DNA of 64,000 bases from Hymenobacter sp. BT559 (GCF_017571525.1 NZ_JAGETY010000019.1:29025-93024), one strand, 5' to 3'. Shown: positions 35,001 through 43,059, counted from the stretch's first letter. Notes: generated from the sequence alone by a model not told the origin. Numbers and translations are program-made.

Positions 35001-36203
35001 TACCGACGTGCCCGTGGGGTTGCCCACCGGCCGGGTGCCGGGGTCGCCGTTCAGGGTGGCATCGTAGTTGCCCGGGCCGTCGAGCAGCACGCTGTTTAGC
35101 GTCATGTCGAGCGGGTGCGCATCGGCCTGGGTGGCCGTGATGGGAATAGTAAGCGTGGTGCCCGCCTCAATGGTGTAGTCGCGCGGCAGCACTGTGGCCG
35201 GCGGCAGCACCGGAATCTTAGTAGTGGGGCAGTTGGCTACCACCAGCTGCAAGTCGCGCCGCGTCACCCCAATGAGTACTTCCTGGCCCGCAATAGTGCG
35301 GTATTCCTTCACATCAACCGCCACCACGTACTTGCGCCCCGCCGTAGAGGCGCCGTACTTGGCTAGGCCCGTCGACGCACTGAGCAGGGCAAAATTGCCG
35401 GCGGCCGTACCAAATGGCGTAGTAGGCGCGTAGCCAGCGCCCGCGCTGTACGTAGCCAGGGGCGGGGGCGGCGTAAAATAGGTAGTGGGCAGGGCCGTGC
35501 CGGCAGTGGCATAGGGCTGCCCAAACGAATACACCAGGCGGTCGCCGTCGGCATCTACGGCGTTGTTGAGCAAGTAGGTAGTGTCGTTGGCGCAGATGAT
35601 GGCTACGGCAATGTCTGAGAATACCGGCGAGTGGTTGGGTATCCGCGGCGGGCTCAATGCCACGTACAGCGTCATCGATTGCGCGCTGGGGTTGTACAGG
35701 TTGGTGATGTCGACGTTGCGGCTGCCATCTGTAAACAGGGCGTAGTAGCCCTCGCTTGCCGCCGGTAGGTTGACCACGCCCACAAACTTTTGCAGAATAT
35801 AGGGCTGCGACACCCCCGTGATGGTGCAGCCTGGCGGCACCGCCGGCGAAATGCAGCTGCTAATCGACGTTTGCTTAATACTCATCATCCCCGTCTGCCC
35901 CGAAATGGTTACGGTAGTAGGGTAGTTGACAGAAGTCAGCACGATGCGCGTCCCGGTGGCCTGGTCATAAATCCCCACGCTGGCCGATGCCCTGGGCGCA
36001 GTAATGCCCGTGCTGCCGCAGTTGTTGTACACCGTCACCGTTATCTCGTAGCGGTAGGGGGCCGCGGCCGGGCCGTTGCTGTCGATGTAGCGGTAGGTCA
36101 TTTCGCCGCCTAGCAGGTGAGTGGCCTGCGCCGGGCCGCCCGCCAGCAGCAAAAAAACAAGGCCTAGCAGCCTTGCTACCCAAGAAAGTAAGCCTCTAAT
36201 CAT
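32022..36203 (-). CDS. Large repeat adhesin with T9SS type B (gliding-associated) C-terminal domain
   Basis: A 1393-residue exported protein. The start at 36203 gives a signal peptide (MIRGLLSWVARLLGLVFLLL, then AGGPAQA) followed by 'THLLGGEMTYRYI', common in such proteins. The N-terminal 500 residues are Ig/cadherin-like. The middle holds four near-identical modules of 84-85 residues, each with YSWSPGTGLSSTTVANP and TQTYTLTATN. Further Ig-like modules with repeated 'TSTTLRDGDQVQ'-type strands follow. The C-terminus 'IPTAFSPNGDGQDDTWEI' through 'VGTYYYVITLGNGRSYSGPV' is the CHU/gliding-associated type B sorting domain used by the type IX system. It is likely a surface or secreted adhesin working with the PorP/SprF protein just downstream. 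Confidence 0.93.
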   Translation of the reverse strand: MIRGLLSWVARLLGLVFLLLAGGPAQATHLLGGEMTYRYIDSNGPAAAPYRYEITVTVYNNCGSTGITAPRASASVGIYDQATGTRIVLTSVNYPTTVTISGQTGMMSIKQTSISSCISPAVPPGCTITGVSQPYILQKFVGVVNLPAASEGYYALFTDGSRNVDITNLYNPSAQSMTLYVALSPPRIPNHSPVFSDIAVAIICANDTTYLLNNAVDADGDRLVYSFGQPYATAGTALPTTYFTPPPPLATYSAGAGYAPTTPFGTAAGNFALLSASTGLAKYGASTAGRKYVVAVDVKEYRTIAGQEVLIGVTRRDLQLVVANCPTTKIPVLPPATVLPRDYTIEAGTTLTIPITATQADAHPLDMTLNSVLLDGPGNYDATLNGDPGTRPVGNPTGTSVVSGTNGTVAGTFVYTPSCADARATPYDVAITVKDNGCAGKTIADVLHITVTKPTGPTTISGDQLVCGLNATRSYSASGGTAPKVSWRVVGGTIVGSPTANPVQVQWRGAGTGTVVARGLSNYGCLTDSVVQAVTISQTATLTITGNLTICQGSSTTLTVTGGTAPYTVSGGASIITGASPLTLSPTATTTYTITGAAAPTSCGATGQVTVTVLPAPAANVGPATQSTCSGVPVALGAPAVAGSTYSWSPGTGLSSTTVANPTLKLTNSGASPATTTYTLTETNASGCQATNTVTITINPLPVAQAGAATTICAGGSGQLGAVPVAGYTYSWSPGTGLSSTTVANPTVTLTNTTATATTQTYTLTATNAATGCTNTGTVVVTVSPPLVVSAGPAATICSSGSTQLGVAAVAGYTYSWSPGTGLSSTTVANPTVTLTNATAAATTQTYTLTATNAAGCTGTATVVVTVNPLPVATPGAAVAACSGSPTPLGAVPVAGYTYSWSPGTGLSSTTVANPTVTLTNTTAAATTQTYTLTVTNPATGCTNTGTVVVTVNPVLTPGTISGAQTVCPGTAPTPFTSPAGASGGTGPYTYQWESSPDNSTWTAVSGATGAGYAPGPLTAVTYYRRQAIAATCGSAYSNVVAVQLQTPLVSGVALATPPMQCAGTAFTFTPTPSNAGATPTYRWLVNNVVVATSATYTSTTLRDGDQVQVELTPTVGFCATGPATATVTVHLTPVDLPAVTMMLQTALPVCPGEPITFSLDKATNPSASPQYQWQVDGKDVPGATSPVFTSTTLKDGQTVTLLLRATTACGLVTATSGSVPVSLYPIADVDAGPDKTIMDGEQVTLEGKASGTYPVRWTPMLGLTFVGADQLRPIASPTVTTTYTLSAGGGKCAASSTVTVTVTPRVRIPTAFSPNGDGQDDTWEIDNIGAYAGNHVQVFNRWGSKIFDAANYSRSTEWNGTIGGQPAPVGTYYYVITLGNGRSYSGPVTVVY
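33340..34330 (-). repeat. Four tandem 252-255 bp repeats inside the adhesin gene
   Basis: The string CTGAGGCC-N-GT-N-CCAGGGCTCCAGCT (minus-strand SPGTGLSS coding) recurs with CTGAGGCC at 33481, 33733, 33988 and 34240, so periods are 252, 255 and 252 bases, all in frame. Near-identity at the DNA level between units points to recent duplication or gene conversion and makes copy-number change likely. Confidence 0.9.
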
Positions 36204-36922
36204 AGAAAACCCGAAAGTGGGGAGTAGCAGAGAAAGGGTATTTGAGGCCGGCTGCCTGTAGCTGGAGCTGCGGCGGCCAGCCAAGCGGCAACCTAGGTAA
36301 ACAGCGAGCAAGTGAAGGCAAAAGCGCAGGTCGTGGTCGAGGCCCCGCCCCAGCTAGGCACCTGCGAATGGCTTCCTTAAAAGCGGGCGCCACCTTGCTG
36401 CGAATGAGCCCCACCCCACTGGCCTCCGCCAGCCAGAAAAGTAGCAGGCGGCCAACTAGCTGGAGTAAGGTAAGCATGTAGAAGCCAGTAAATGCAGCGT
36501 GGTAATAAGTGTTGCTCAAGCAGTTTCCCGGCAATGAGACTTACAGTAGCAAAAGACCTACTAAATCGCGAGCAATAAAAGGCTTTCAATAAAAATTGTT
36601 AAGTATTTTATCTGGGTTATGCGGCACGCGGTGCAATAAGTACCATGAGCACCGAGCGGCCGGCTGCTTGGTGGGCTAGCCAGCGCAAGGCTGCGCCTGC
36701 CGCCGACCCCTACCCGGCGTAGCGTTGCCGGTGTCTTAAAAATATGGGTTTTATGCTTGGAGCCATAAGTGTATAACAGTGAGCATGTGAATACTGTGAA
36801 AGCGCCGTGTTTACTGAGGCGCCAGCAGTAAATGTGCTGCTAATCAAGTAACAATTAGGCTAGGGCAGCACGTAGAAGGGCAAGCTATTTAGCTTCCTTT
36901 TCCCACCATTCTTTTGAATATC
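36204..36922. other. Long divergent intergenic region
   Basis: About 720 bases lie between the adhesin (minus) and a small exported protein (plus). Frames here have no recognisable product. The stretch 36560-36620 is AT-rich and may hold promoter elements. TTTTCCCACC ends 15 bases before the ATG at 36923. Nothing else was recognised. Confidence 0.5.
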
Positions 36923-37222
36923 ATGAAAGCCACCTCCCTCTTCGCCGCCGTAGCCTTTGCTTTGGCCACCACTACCGCTTTTGCCCAAACTACCCCCGGC
37001 ACCGGCACTACTTCAGGCACTACCACCTCAGGCTCTACCACCTCGGGTACCATGAACAATGGCACTATGAGCAATGGTAGCATGAATAATGGTAGCATGA
37101 GCGGCACCACCAGCGGCAACGGTACCATGCGCAGCGGCAGCACGCGCAGCGACCGGGCCACGATGCGCGCCAACCGCCGCATGAGCAAAGGCACCAAAAT
37201 GAAGTCGAAATCGACGATGTAG
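36923..37222 (+). CDS. Small exported Thr/Ser/Gly-rich protein with basic tail
   Basis: A 99-residue protein starting at ATG 36923: signal peptide (MKATSLFAAVAFALATTTAF, then AQ), then a low-complexity stretch of TTSG/STTSG and NNGTMSNGSMNNGSM units, and a basic C-terminus 'RANRRMSKGTKMKSKSTM'. No family recognised. The tail resembles those of the lipoprotein at 40128 and the M16 protease at 46469. A clear terminator follows. Confidence 0.65.
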   Translation: MKATSLFAAVAFALATTTAFAQTTPGTGTTSGTTTSGSTTSGTMNNGTMSNGSMNNGSMSGTTSGNGTMRSGSTRSDRATMRANRRMSKGTKMKSKSTM

Positions 37223-37253
37223 TAGCCGAGAGGCTGCGTTTAGCGTAAAGCAG

Positions 37254-37291
37254 AAAAGCTGGTTGGCCCACGGGGCTAGCCAGCTTTTTTT
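37254..37291 (+). terminator. Rho-independent terminator
   Basis: The arms AAAAGCTGG (37254-37262) and CCAGCTTTT (37280-37288) pair perfectly and are followed by a T run. It sits 32 bases after the stop of the small exported protein. Confidence 0.8.
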
Positions 37292-37319
37292 CAGCCTCTT
37301 ACTTTAACGCCACACCGCC

Positions 37320-37730
37320 ATGAAACGCTTCTACCTGCTGCTAGCCAGCGTGTGCGCCGTAGCCACGGCACATGCCCAAACCGTGCCCTTCGATGCTACG
37401 GCGCCCATGCGCGGCGGCTCGCAAAACCAAACGGCCGTGCCCCCGGTAAACCCCGCCCTAAACCAGAGTACTATTCAGGGGCCGCCGCAGGTGCAGCGCA
37501 CCTCTACCAGCTACGATGCGCAGCCCAGCCGCTTGCCTTTGGGTACTGGTCCGGTGGCGGGTACTCCCGAGCAATCGCCGACATCTGTGCCCGATGTGCG
37601 CGAGCAAGGCGTTATTCCGCAGCAGCGCCGCCGGCAGTCGAGCGATATTGTGCCCAGCCGCAGCTCAAGCTCTAGCAATGTGTTGCAGCGGCGCGACCCG
37701 CACCCGGTTACTAACTCTACCCAGCCCTAG
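37320..37730 (+). CDS. Small exported protein, unknown function
   Basis: A 136-residue protein with a clear signal peptide (MKRFYLLLASVCAVATAHAQ). The mature part is rich in proline, glutamine and serine and looks disordered ('PPVNPALNQSTIQGPPQVQR', 'QQRRRQSSDIVPSRSSSSSN'). No family or motif recognised. It begins 29 bases after the terminator of the previous gene, so it has its own transcript, which ends at the 32-bp palindrome downstream. Confidence 0.6.
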   Translation: MKRFYLLLASVCAVATAHAQTVPFDATAPMRGGSQNQTAVPPVNPALNQSTIQGPPQVQRTSTSYDAQPSRLPLGTGPVAGTPEQSPTSVPDVREQGVIPQQRRRQSSDIVPSRSSSSSNVLQRRDPHPVTNSTQP

Positions 37731-37767
37731 CCCTCAGCTAGTTGGGTGGAGGCGAAGCTATCCTTTT

Positions 37768-37836
37768 GCCACCCAGCCCCACAAAAAAAGGTAGCTGCCC
37801 GGTTGGCAGCTACCTTTTTTTGTGGGGCTGGGTGGC
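37768..37836. terminator. Bidirectional terminator: perfect 32-bp inverted repeat
   Basis: Arms at 37768-37799 and 37805-37836 are exact reverse complements over all 32 bases, with a 5-base loop. Each arm contains an A7 or T7 run beyond a GC-rich GGTAGCTGCC core, so the structure can end transcription from both sides. It lies 37 bases after one gene and touches the end of the converging one. Confidence 0.9.
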
Positions 37837-38178
37837 CTAGCTGGCCGCATGGGCCAGCAGCTCGTGGCCGTGGCGGCGCAGGGTGTCGGCCAGCTTGAGC
37901 AGGTCGGCCTTGAGGTCGGCGGGGGCGTGGTGACTGGTCTGGCTGGTTTGGTCGCCGAGCATGAGGAGCGAGTTGCCGATGGCCGTGGCGCTGAGGCTGC
38001 CGCTGCTGAGCAGCGATTGCAGGTTGCCCATTTCGCGGGCAATGTCTTGCAGCTCGGGCAGGCCGCTTTGCAAAAATTGCTGCTGCCAGGTTTCGGTGTT
38101 GTCCATTGCCGAGCCGAGCGGTAAGCTGGTCAGGCCGTTTTGCAGCCCCGAAAGGGTTGCGTGCAGGAGGTCATTCAT
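37837..38178 (-). CDS. Small helical protein, unknown function
   Basis: A 113-residue protein, MNDLLHATLSGLQNGLTSLP at the start, predicted mostly helical and soluble with no signal peptide or cysteine. The end 'LLKLADTLRRHGHELLAHAAS' is amphipathic. No family recognised. It is 51 bases downstream of uvsE on the same strand and could share its transcript; the stop abuts the bidirectional terminator. Confidence 0.6.
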   Translation of the reverse strand: MNDLLHATLSGLQNGLTSLPLGSAMDNTETWQQQFLQSGLPELQDIAREMGNLQSLLSSGSLSATAIGNSLLMLGDQTSQTSHHAPADLKADLLKLADTLRRHGHELLAHAAS

Positions 38179-38229
38179 GAAAAGGAATTAGAAGTAAGAA
38201 AGTGATATGTAAGTAAAGGGAAGCAGGAG

Positions 38230-39228
38230 CTAGCTGGCGGCTTCTTTGCCTTTGGCGGGTTGCCGCTTGGCTGGCTTTTTGGGTGGGGCCAGCCGCGGGG
38301 CAAACTCGGGCGGCACGTAGCCGGCCGGCGCCGGCGGCACCAGGCCCGCCTGGCGCAGGAGCTGAATGCCGCGCACGGCGCTAGCCTCCTTATCCTTGAT
38401 TTCGAGCATCATATCTACATCCAGGCCGTCGAGGTCGGTCAGAAAACGCTGGAACAGCTCGGGCACCAGCGTGTCGGTGTGCTTGCCGCGGCGCTCGCCG
38501 GGCGCCTGCGAGCTGTAGTCCATCATCAGCACGCCGTCGCGGGTGGGTTGCCAGGTGGCCGCGGCCAGGCGCAGGGCTAGCCGCATGGGCTCGCCGTGGT
38601 TGAGGCACTCGTGGTGAAAATTGTCGAACAGGATGGGCACGCCCGTTTCGTCGTGCAGGCTCAGGCACTCGCGCAGGCTGTAGAGGCGGTCGTCGTTTTC
38701 GACCACCAGCCGGGCTTTTACCGCCTCTGGCAGCAGCGTATGAAACGTATCGACCCAGCGGGCCAGCGCCGTGCCCTTATCGCCATAGGCGCCGCCGGCG
38801 TGTATCTGCAGCTTGGCCGTCGAGTCGAGCTCCATCAGGTCGAGCATCGAGCCCTGGTACACCAGCTCGGCCACGCTGCGCTGCACAATGGCCGGGTCGG
38901 GCGAATTGAGCACCACAAACTGGTCGGGGTGAAAGGAAATGCGCATGTCGTGCTGCCGCACGTAGTCGCCAATGGCCCGAAACTCGCTTTTAAAGTGCTG
39001 TTGCCACGGAAAGGTGTTGATTTCGTGCGAGCCAAACGGCACAATGCCCGAGCCCATGCGAAAAAACAGCAGCCCGTGGGCCACGTTCCACTCCAGTATC
39101 TGCTGCAGGCAGGCCAGGTTGGCGGCCACGGTGGTTACTAGCCGCTCGGCCGAATACGAGGCTAGCCGGAAGGTGCCGGCCGCGCTGCACGGCAGCGTCT
39201 CATTCACGCAGGGATATCCAATCTTCAT
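38230..39228 (-). CDS. uvsE: UV damage endonuclease UvsE/UVDE
   Basis: A 332-residue TIM-barrel endonuclease that nicks DNA beside UV photoproducts. Matching stretches: start 'MKIGYPCVNETLPCS', 'LLFFRMGSGIVPFGSHEINT', 'MRISFHPDQFVVLNS', 'LQIHAGGAYGDKGTALARW', 'LVVENDD', 'LFDNFHHECLN' and 'MLEIKDKEASA'. These contain the metal-binding His, Glu and Asp residues of the family. A lysine/proline-rich tail (PPKKPAKRQPAKGKEAAS) extends beyond the catalytic core. No partner repair gene is adjacent. Confidence 0.93.
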   Translation of the reverse strand: MKIGYPCVNETLPCSAAGTFRLASYSAERLVTTVAANLACLQQILEWNVAHGLLFFRMGSGIVPFGSHEINTFPWQQHFKSEFRAIGDYVRQHDMRISFHPDQFVVLNSPDPAIVQRSVAELVYQGSMLDLMELDSTAKLQIHAGGAYGDKGTALARWVDTFHTLLPEAVKARLVVENDDRLYSLRECLSLHDETGVPILFDNFHHECLNHGEPMRLALRLAAATWQPTRDGVLMMDYSSQAPGERRGKHTDTLVPELFQRFLTDLDGLDVDMMLEIKDKEASAVRGIQLLRQAGLVPPAPAGYVPPEFAPRLAPPKKPAKRQPAKGKEAAS

Positions 39229-39309
39229 CTTCTGAGCTTACGCCAGAAGGGGGCCGTGCGTTTTACTTATCAGCGAGCGGGGAGTAGTGAGCAGAAAGCT
39301 GCTTACTGT

Positions 39310-40011
39310 TCACTGCTCATACCCTCGGTTGTCGCGGAAGGCTTTATTATACTCGGCCCGCTTCTTGGCAGCGGCTTCGGCCGCGTCGCGGGCTTTGAGT
39401 TGCTCCACCTTGCGGCGCTCCTTGCCCTGGCGCGAAAACTGGTCGTAGAGCCAGTCCACGTTCGAACCGCTGATGGTGGGCGGCTCGGGCCGGGGCGCCG
39501 TCGAGTCGACGGCAAACAGCGGCTTGGGCTTAGGGGCTTTCTTGGGCACTTTCACCACGGGGGGCGCGGGGCGCTTGATATTGCGCAGCGCCCGGTTGAT
39601 GATGGCGCGGTCGGGGCGGTCGGCCGTCACGTGCACCTCGCCCAGCTGAATAGAGTCGCGCACCATTTTGACTTGCACCACCAGCTGCGAAAGCGTGGTG
39701 CCTCCCAGCACCAGCCGGTGCGGCTTATAGCCCACGGCCCGGAAAAGCACCGTATCGGTAGCCAGCGCCACAATGAGAAACTCACCCTCGGCATCGGCGG
39801 CCACGCCCCGGCGGGTGCGCTGAATCTGCACCGTGGCGCCGGGTATCGGCTGCTTGTTTTCGGCTGCCGATACCCGGCCGCTCACGCGCACGGTGGGCGG
39901 GGGGCTGCCAGCCTGGGCGTGCGCCTTGGTAGCCGCTAGGGCGCCAAAAAGCAGGAGGCTGAAAGCCAGCAGTCTGTGCCTGGAAAGAAAAGGGGCGACC
40001 AGCAAAAACAC
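39310..40011 (-). CDS. Exported protein with carboxypeptidase-regulatory-like beta domain
   Basis: A 233-residue protein with an N-terminal signal peptide (about 1-33, ending KAHAQ). Residues about 42-120 form a CarboxypepD_reg-like domain ('VRVSGRVSAAENKQPIPGAT', 'AADAEGEFLIVALATDTV', 'LFRAVGYKPHRLVL') as found at the front of SusC proteins, but no barrel follows. The C-terminal half is basic and coiled ('KVPKKAPKPKPLF', 'ARDAAEAAAKKRAEYNKAF'). I do not know a defined function; it may be a periplasmic or outer-membrane-associated protein. Confidence 0.7.
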   Translation of the reverse strand: MFLLVAPFLSRHRLLAFSLLLFGALAATKAHAQAGSPPPTVRVSGRVSAAENKQPIPGATVQIQRTRRGVAADAEGEFLIVALATDTVLFRAVGYKPHRLVLGGTTLSQLVVQVKMVRDSIQLGEVHVTADRPDRAIINRALRNIKRPAPPVVKVPKKAPKPKPLFAVDSTAPRPEPPTISGSNVDWLYDQFSRQGKERRKVEQLKARDAAEAAAKKRAEYNKAFRDNRGYEQ

Positions 40012-40057
40012 GAATCTTTTAACGCAACTGTCCTACAAAGCTGCCACTAAAAGAACC

Positions 40058-40093
40058 AAAAAAAACCCGCGCCGTTGCAGACGCGGGTTTTTT
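40058..40093. terminator. Bidirectional terminator
   Basis: AAAAACCCGCG and CGCGGGTTTTTT pair around a 10-base loop; an A run on one side and a T run on the other allow use from both directions. It lies downstream of the lipoprotein at 40128, between two minus-strand genes. Confidence 0.8.
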
Positions 40094-40127
40094 GCAGATT
40101 AATAGGCTGCTTTCGCCGCCCGGAGGC

Positions 40128-40826
40128 TTACATTTTGGCTTTGTTGCCGTCGGCGTCTTTCACTTTTACCTTGCCGTTGTCTTTCACTTTCACTTTTGAG
40201 CCATCGGTCATTTTCGATTTGCCTTTGGCTACGCTAGCCCCACCGCTCATCGAGTTGTCGTCGGTAGTGCTGGTGGTGGTCGTGGTTTCGGTGGTCGTGC
40301 TGCTCATCGCTGACGACGAGTTGCTGCTATCCGAGGGCATGGTGGAGCTCGACGAAGCGGCCGTTTGGTCGGTAGTGTCAAGGTTGTTGGCCTCGTCGTA
40401 GTCCGAGCGCGACGACTGATAGGCTTGGTACTGAGCCGGTACGACCAGAATAGTCTGGAACTCGCGGTCGGTATCGGCATAGTACTGGCGGCGGGCGGCA
40501 CCAAAGCCGGTGGTATCGGCCTTGTACTTGGCCATCAGCGCGTCGTAGCGCTTCGAGCGGTCGTAGTAAGCCTGCCGCAGCTTTTCGCGCGTGGCGGCAT
40601 CACTGATTTTCATTTTCGTGGCAAAGCGGTCGGCCATGCGGTTGCCACGGGCGTGGTAGGCGTCATCAGTCATCGGGCCGGTCGAGGCCGTGCTGGTTGT
40701 CGTGGTCGAGGTGGCCGTCGAGTCCGACGGTGTGCCGGTGGTCGTGGTGGTCGAAGTAGAGTTCGAAGAGCACGAACCTAGCGAGAAGGCTGCGGCGCTG
40801 GCCAGCAGCAACAAGGCATTTTTCAT
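40128..40826 (-). CDS. Ser/Thr-rich lipoprotein with lysine-rich tail
   Basis: A 232-residue protein from the ATG at 40826: lipoprotein signal (MKNALLLLASAAAFSLGSCS, cysteine about 19), a Thr/Ser-rich linker, a charged helical core of about 100 residues ('RGNRMADRFATKMKISDAAT', 'REKLRQAYYDRSKRYDALMA'), another Ser/Thr-rich stretch, and a tail 'KGKSKMTDGSKVKVKDNGKV' ending DADGNKAKM. The core may be a stress-type periplasmic helical domain. No defined function. The tail is shared in style with two other exported proteins in the window. Confidence 0.65.
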   Translation of the reverse strand: MKNALLLLASAAAFSLGSCSSNSTSTTTTTGTPSDSTATSTTTTSTASTGPMTDDAYHARGNRMADRFATKMKISDAATREKLRQAYYDRSKRYDALMAKYKADTTGFGAARRQYYADTDREFQTILVVPAQYQAYQSSRSDYDEANNLDTTDQTAASSSSTMPSDSSNSSSAMSSTTTETTTTTSTTDDNSMSGGASVAKGKSKMTDGSKVKVKDNGKVKVKDADGNKAKM

Positions 40827-40933
40827 AAGGAGAGGGGATAGGTAAAAAGAGCGGGCGTTTTGGTTCCGCGCTTTAACGCAACAGCCCAACGACGGGTTGC
40901 TGCTAGCCCCCTGGCCCTCAGCCCGGCAGCAGG

Positions 40934-42178
40934 CTAGGCCCGGCGCAGCTCCAGCACCGTTATCTCGGGCAGGAAGCCCGCCCGCATGGGCACGCCCAGG
41001 TAGCCCAGACCTACGTTCACATACAGCTTCTGGCGGCCCTGCTCATACAGCCCCGCCCACTGCGGGTACGAATACTGCACCGGGCTCCACTTGAAAAAAG
41101 GCAGGTTGATGCCAAACTGCATGCCGTGGGTGTGGCCGCTGAGCGTCAGGTCAATGTCTTTGTAGTCGAGCACCTGCGCCTCCCAGTGCGAGGGGTCGTG
41201 CGAGAGCAGAAGCTTAAACGGCGCGTTGCCGCTGGCCGCGTGGGCCTGGGCCAGCTTGCCGTGTTTCGGAAACTGCGGGTGCGCGCTCCAGTTTTGCACC
41301 CCTAGCACGGCCAGCTCATCCTGGCCGCGCCGGATGGTGTGGCTCTCATCGAGCAGCAGCTTCCAGCCAATTTTAGCGTGGTTGCGGGCTAGTCGTTGCA
41401 GGTTTTCGCGCTTAGCGTCTAAGCTGGGCCACTGCACGTAGTCGCCATAGTCGTGGTTGCCGAGGATAGAGAAAATCGGCAGTTCCGACGTGATGCCTGC
41501 CAGGGCCGCAATGTGCGGCTCGACCTCAGTGGCGATGTTGTTCACCAAGTCACCAGTCATCACGACGAGGTCAGCTTTCTGGGCATTTATCAGGGCCACG
41601 GCCCGCTCCATCGGCTCGGGGTTGCCGTTGAAGGAACCCGTGTGCAGGTCGGAGATTTGCAGGATCTTGAAGCCCTCGAACGAGGCCGGCAGGTTGGGGT
41701 AGCGCAGCACCACGCGGCGCACGGTGTAGTCAGTTTTGCCGCGCACCATGCCCCAGAGCATGGCTAGCAGCGGTACCAGGCCCAGCCCCAGCGCCAGCCG
41801 GCTGATAAACTGGCTGCGCGTGAGGGCCTCGCCGCTGGCCGCCGGCGCCGGGCTGCTGAAGCCCCGCGCCGCCCACCGCCCCAGGCGCACCACGTCTTCC
41901 AGCAGCAGCGGCAGAATGACCACCATCTTGGCTGCCAGCAGGGCTAGCGGCAGCACGAATAAGTAACTTTTAAGCTCACTTTCGCCCTTGTGGCGCGTCA
42001 TGATGGCCCAGATGCCCACCGCCCAAATACCCAGCGTGAGCAGCCAGTAGCCAAGGGTAAAGCCGCGCCGGCCATCGGGCGTGGTGGGGGCGAAAGCAGT
42101 GCGCACGGCCACATAGCCATACACTTCGGCCACCAGTATGGCCACTAAAAGACTCCAGAGAATAACAGGATTGCGCAT
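40934..42178 (-). CDS. Membrane-anchored metallophosphoesterase (YkuE/YaeI-like)
   Basis: A 414-residue protein: four N-terminal hydrophobic segments (about 5-25, 40-62, 70-95, 125-145), then a calcineurin-like phosphoesterase domain from about 165 with metal-ligand motifs 'ISDLHTGSFNG', 'VMTGDLVNN', 'ILGNHDYGDY', 'LLLSHDPSHW' and 'TLSGHTHGMQFG'. Related YaeI/LpxG-type enzymes act on membrane lipids; the substrate here is unknown. The start ATG is followed by an uncleaved signal-anchor. Confidence 0.9.
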   Translation of the reverse strand: MRNPVILWSLLVAILVAEVYGYVAVRTAFAPTTPDGRRGFTLGYWLLTLGIWAVGIWAIMTRHKGESELKSYLFVLPLALLAAKMVVILPLLLEDVVRLGRWAARGFSSPAPAASGEALTRSQFISRLALGLGLVPLLAMLWGMVRGKTDYTVRRVVLRYPNLPASFEGFKILQISDLHTGSFNGNPEPMERAVALINAQKADLVVMTGDLVNNIATEVEPHIAALAGITSELPIFSILGNHDYGDYVQWPSLDAKRENLQRLARNHAKIGWKLLLDESHTIRRGQDELAVLGVQNWSAHPQFPKHGKLAQAHAASGNAPFKLLLSHDPSHWEAQVLDYKDIDLTLSGHTHGMQFGINLPFFKWSPVQYSYPQWAGLYEQGRQKLYVNVGLGYLGVPMRAGFLPEITVLELRRA

Positions 42179-42292
42179 AGTGAAAAGCCAAACGGCCGGC
42201 CGGGCATCAAAGTTGGCCCGCCGCTGGCCAGGATGGCTAACGGGCTAGCCTCTGTTTTACTTTATCTTGCGTGGCTATACTACAGCCTACGT

Positions 42293-43048
42293 ATGCTTTC
42301 TGATTCGCTTCCTGCCGACGATTTTGACGATGACTTGCCGGCCGCCGCGCCCTACGCCGCCCCCGCCAGCTTTGGCATCAAAAGCTGGGCGGAGGAAGAC
42401 CGCCCCCGCGAAAAAATGGTGCAGAAGGGCCGCGCCGCCCTCTCCGATGCCGAGCTCATTGCCATCTTGCTCGGCTCGGGCACTACCAAGCTCACGGCCG
42501 TTGATGTAGGCATGCTTATGCTGCAAGCCGTTGACAATGATTTGAATGAGCTGGCCCGGCTTAGCATCAAGCAGCTGTGCCGGCACCCTGGCGTGGGGCC
42601 CGCCAAGGCCATCACGGTGGTGGCTGCGCTGGAGCTGGGGCGCCGCCGCAAAGAAGCCGGCACCGGCCGGCGCGTCACCATCACGAGCTCACGCGACATT
42701 TATCAGCTGGTGCGGCCGGCGCTGCAAGACCTGCCGCACGAGGAATTTTGGGTCATTCTGCTCAATCGCGCCAACGTGGTGATGCGCCAGGAAAAAATTA
42801 GCAGCGGCGGCGTGGCTGGCACCGTCGCCGACCCCAAGCTTATTTTCAAGCAGGCGCTCGAAAACCTAGCCAGCAGCCTTATCCTGGTGCACAACCACCC
42901 GAGCGGCAACCGCCAGCCCAGCGGCGCCGACATCAGCCTGACCAAGAAGCTCAAAGAGGCTGGCAATTTCCTCGACCTGCCCATTCTCGACCACCTTATT
43001 TATACCGACAACGGTTACTTCAGCTTTGCCGACGAAGGCCTACTGTAG
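42293..43048 (+). CDS. radC: RadC-family JAMM-domain protein
   Basis: A 251-residue protein: N-terminal UPF0758 helix-hairpin-helix part ('REKMVQKGRAALSDAELIAI', 'HPGVGPAKAITVVAALELGR') and a C-terminal JAMM domain with the metal motif 'LVHNHPSGNRQPSGADISLT' (His-x-His and Asp). Despite the historic name its role in repair is uncertain; the JAMM fold suggests a metal-dependent peptidase or nuclease. The ATG at 42293 fits the family start; a frame from 42233 would add a hydrophobic 20-residue stretch and overlaps likely promoter bases (TATCTTGC near 42263). Confidence 0.93.
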   Translation: MLSDSLPADDFDDDLPAAAPYAAPASFGIKSWAEEDRPREKMVQKGRAALSDAELIAILLGSGTTKLTAVDVGMLMLQAVDNDLNELARLSIKQLCRHPGVGPAKAITVVAALELGRRRKEAGTGRRVTITSSRDIYQLVRPALQDLPHEEFWVILLNRANVVMRQEKISSGGVAGTVADPKLIFKQALENLASSLILVHNHPSGNRQPSGADISLTKKLKEAGNFLDLPILDHLIYTDNGYFSFADEGLL

Positions 43049-43059
43049 CAGTCCGTAGT

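Noticed and set aside
36196..36534. Minus-strand frame of 112 codons upstream of the adhesin
   Set aside because: It overlaps the adhesin start, has no family features and sits in likely promoter DNA.
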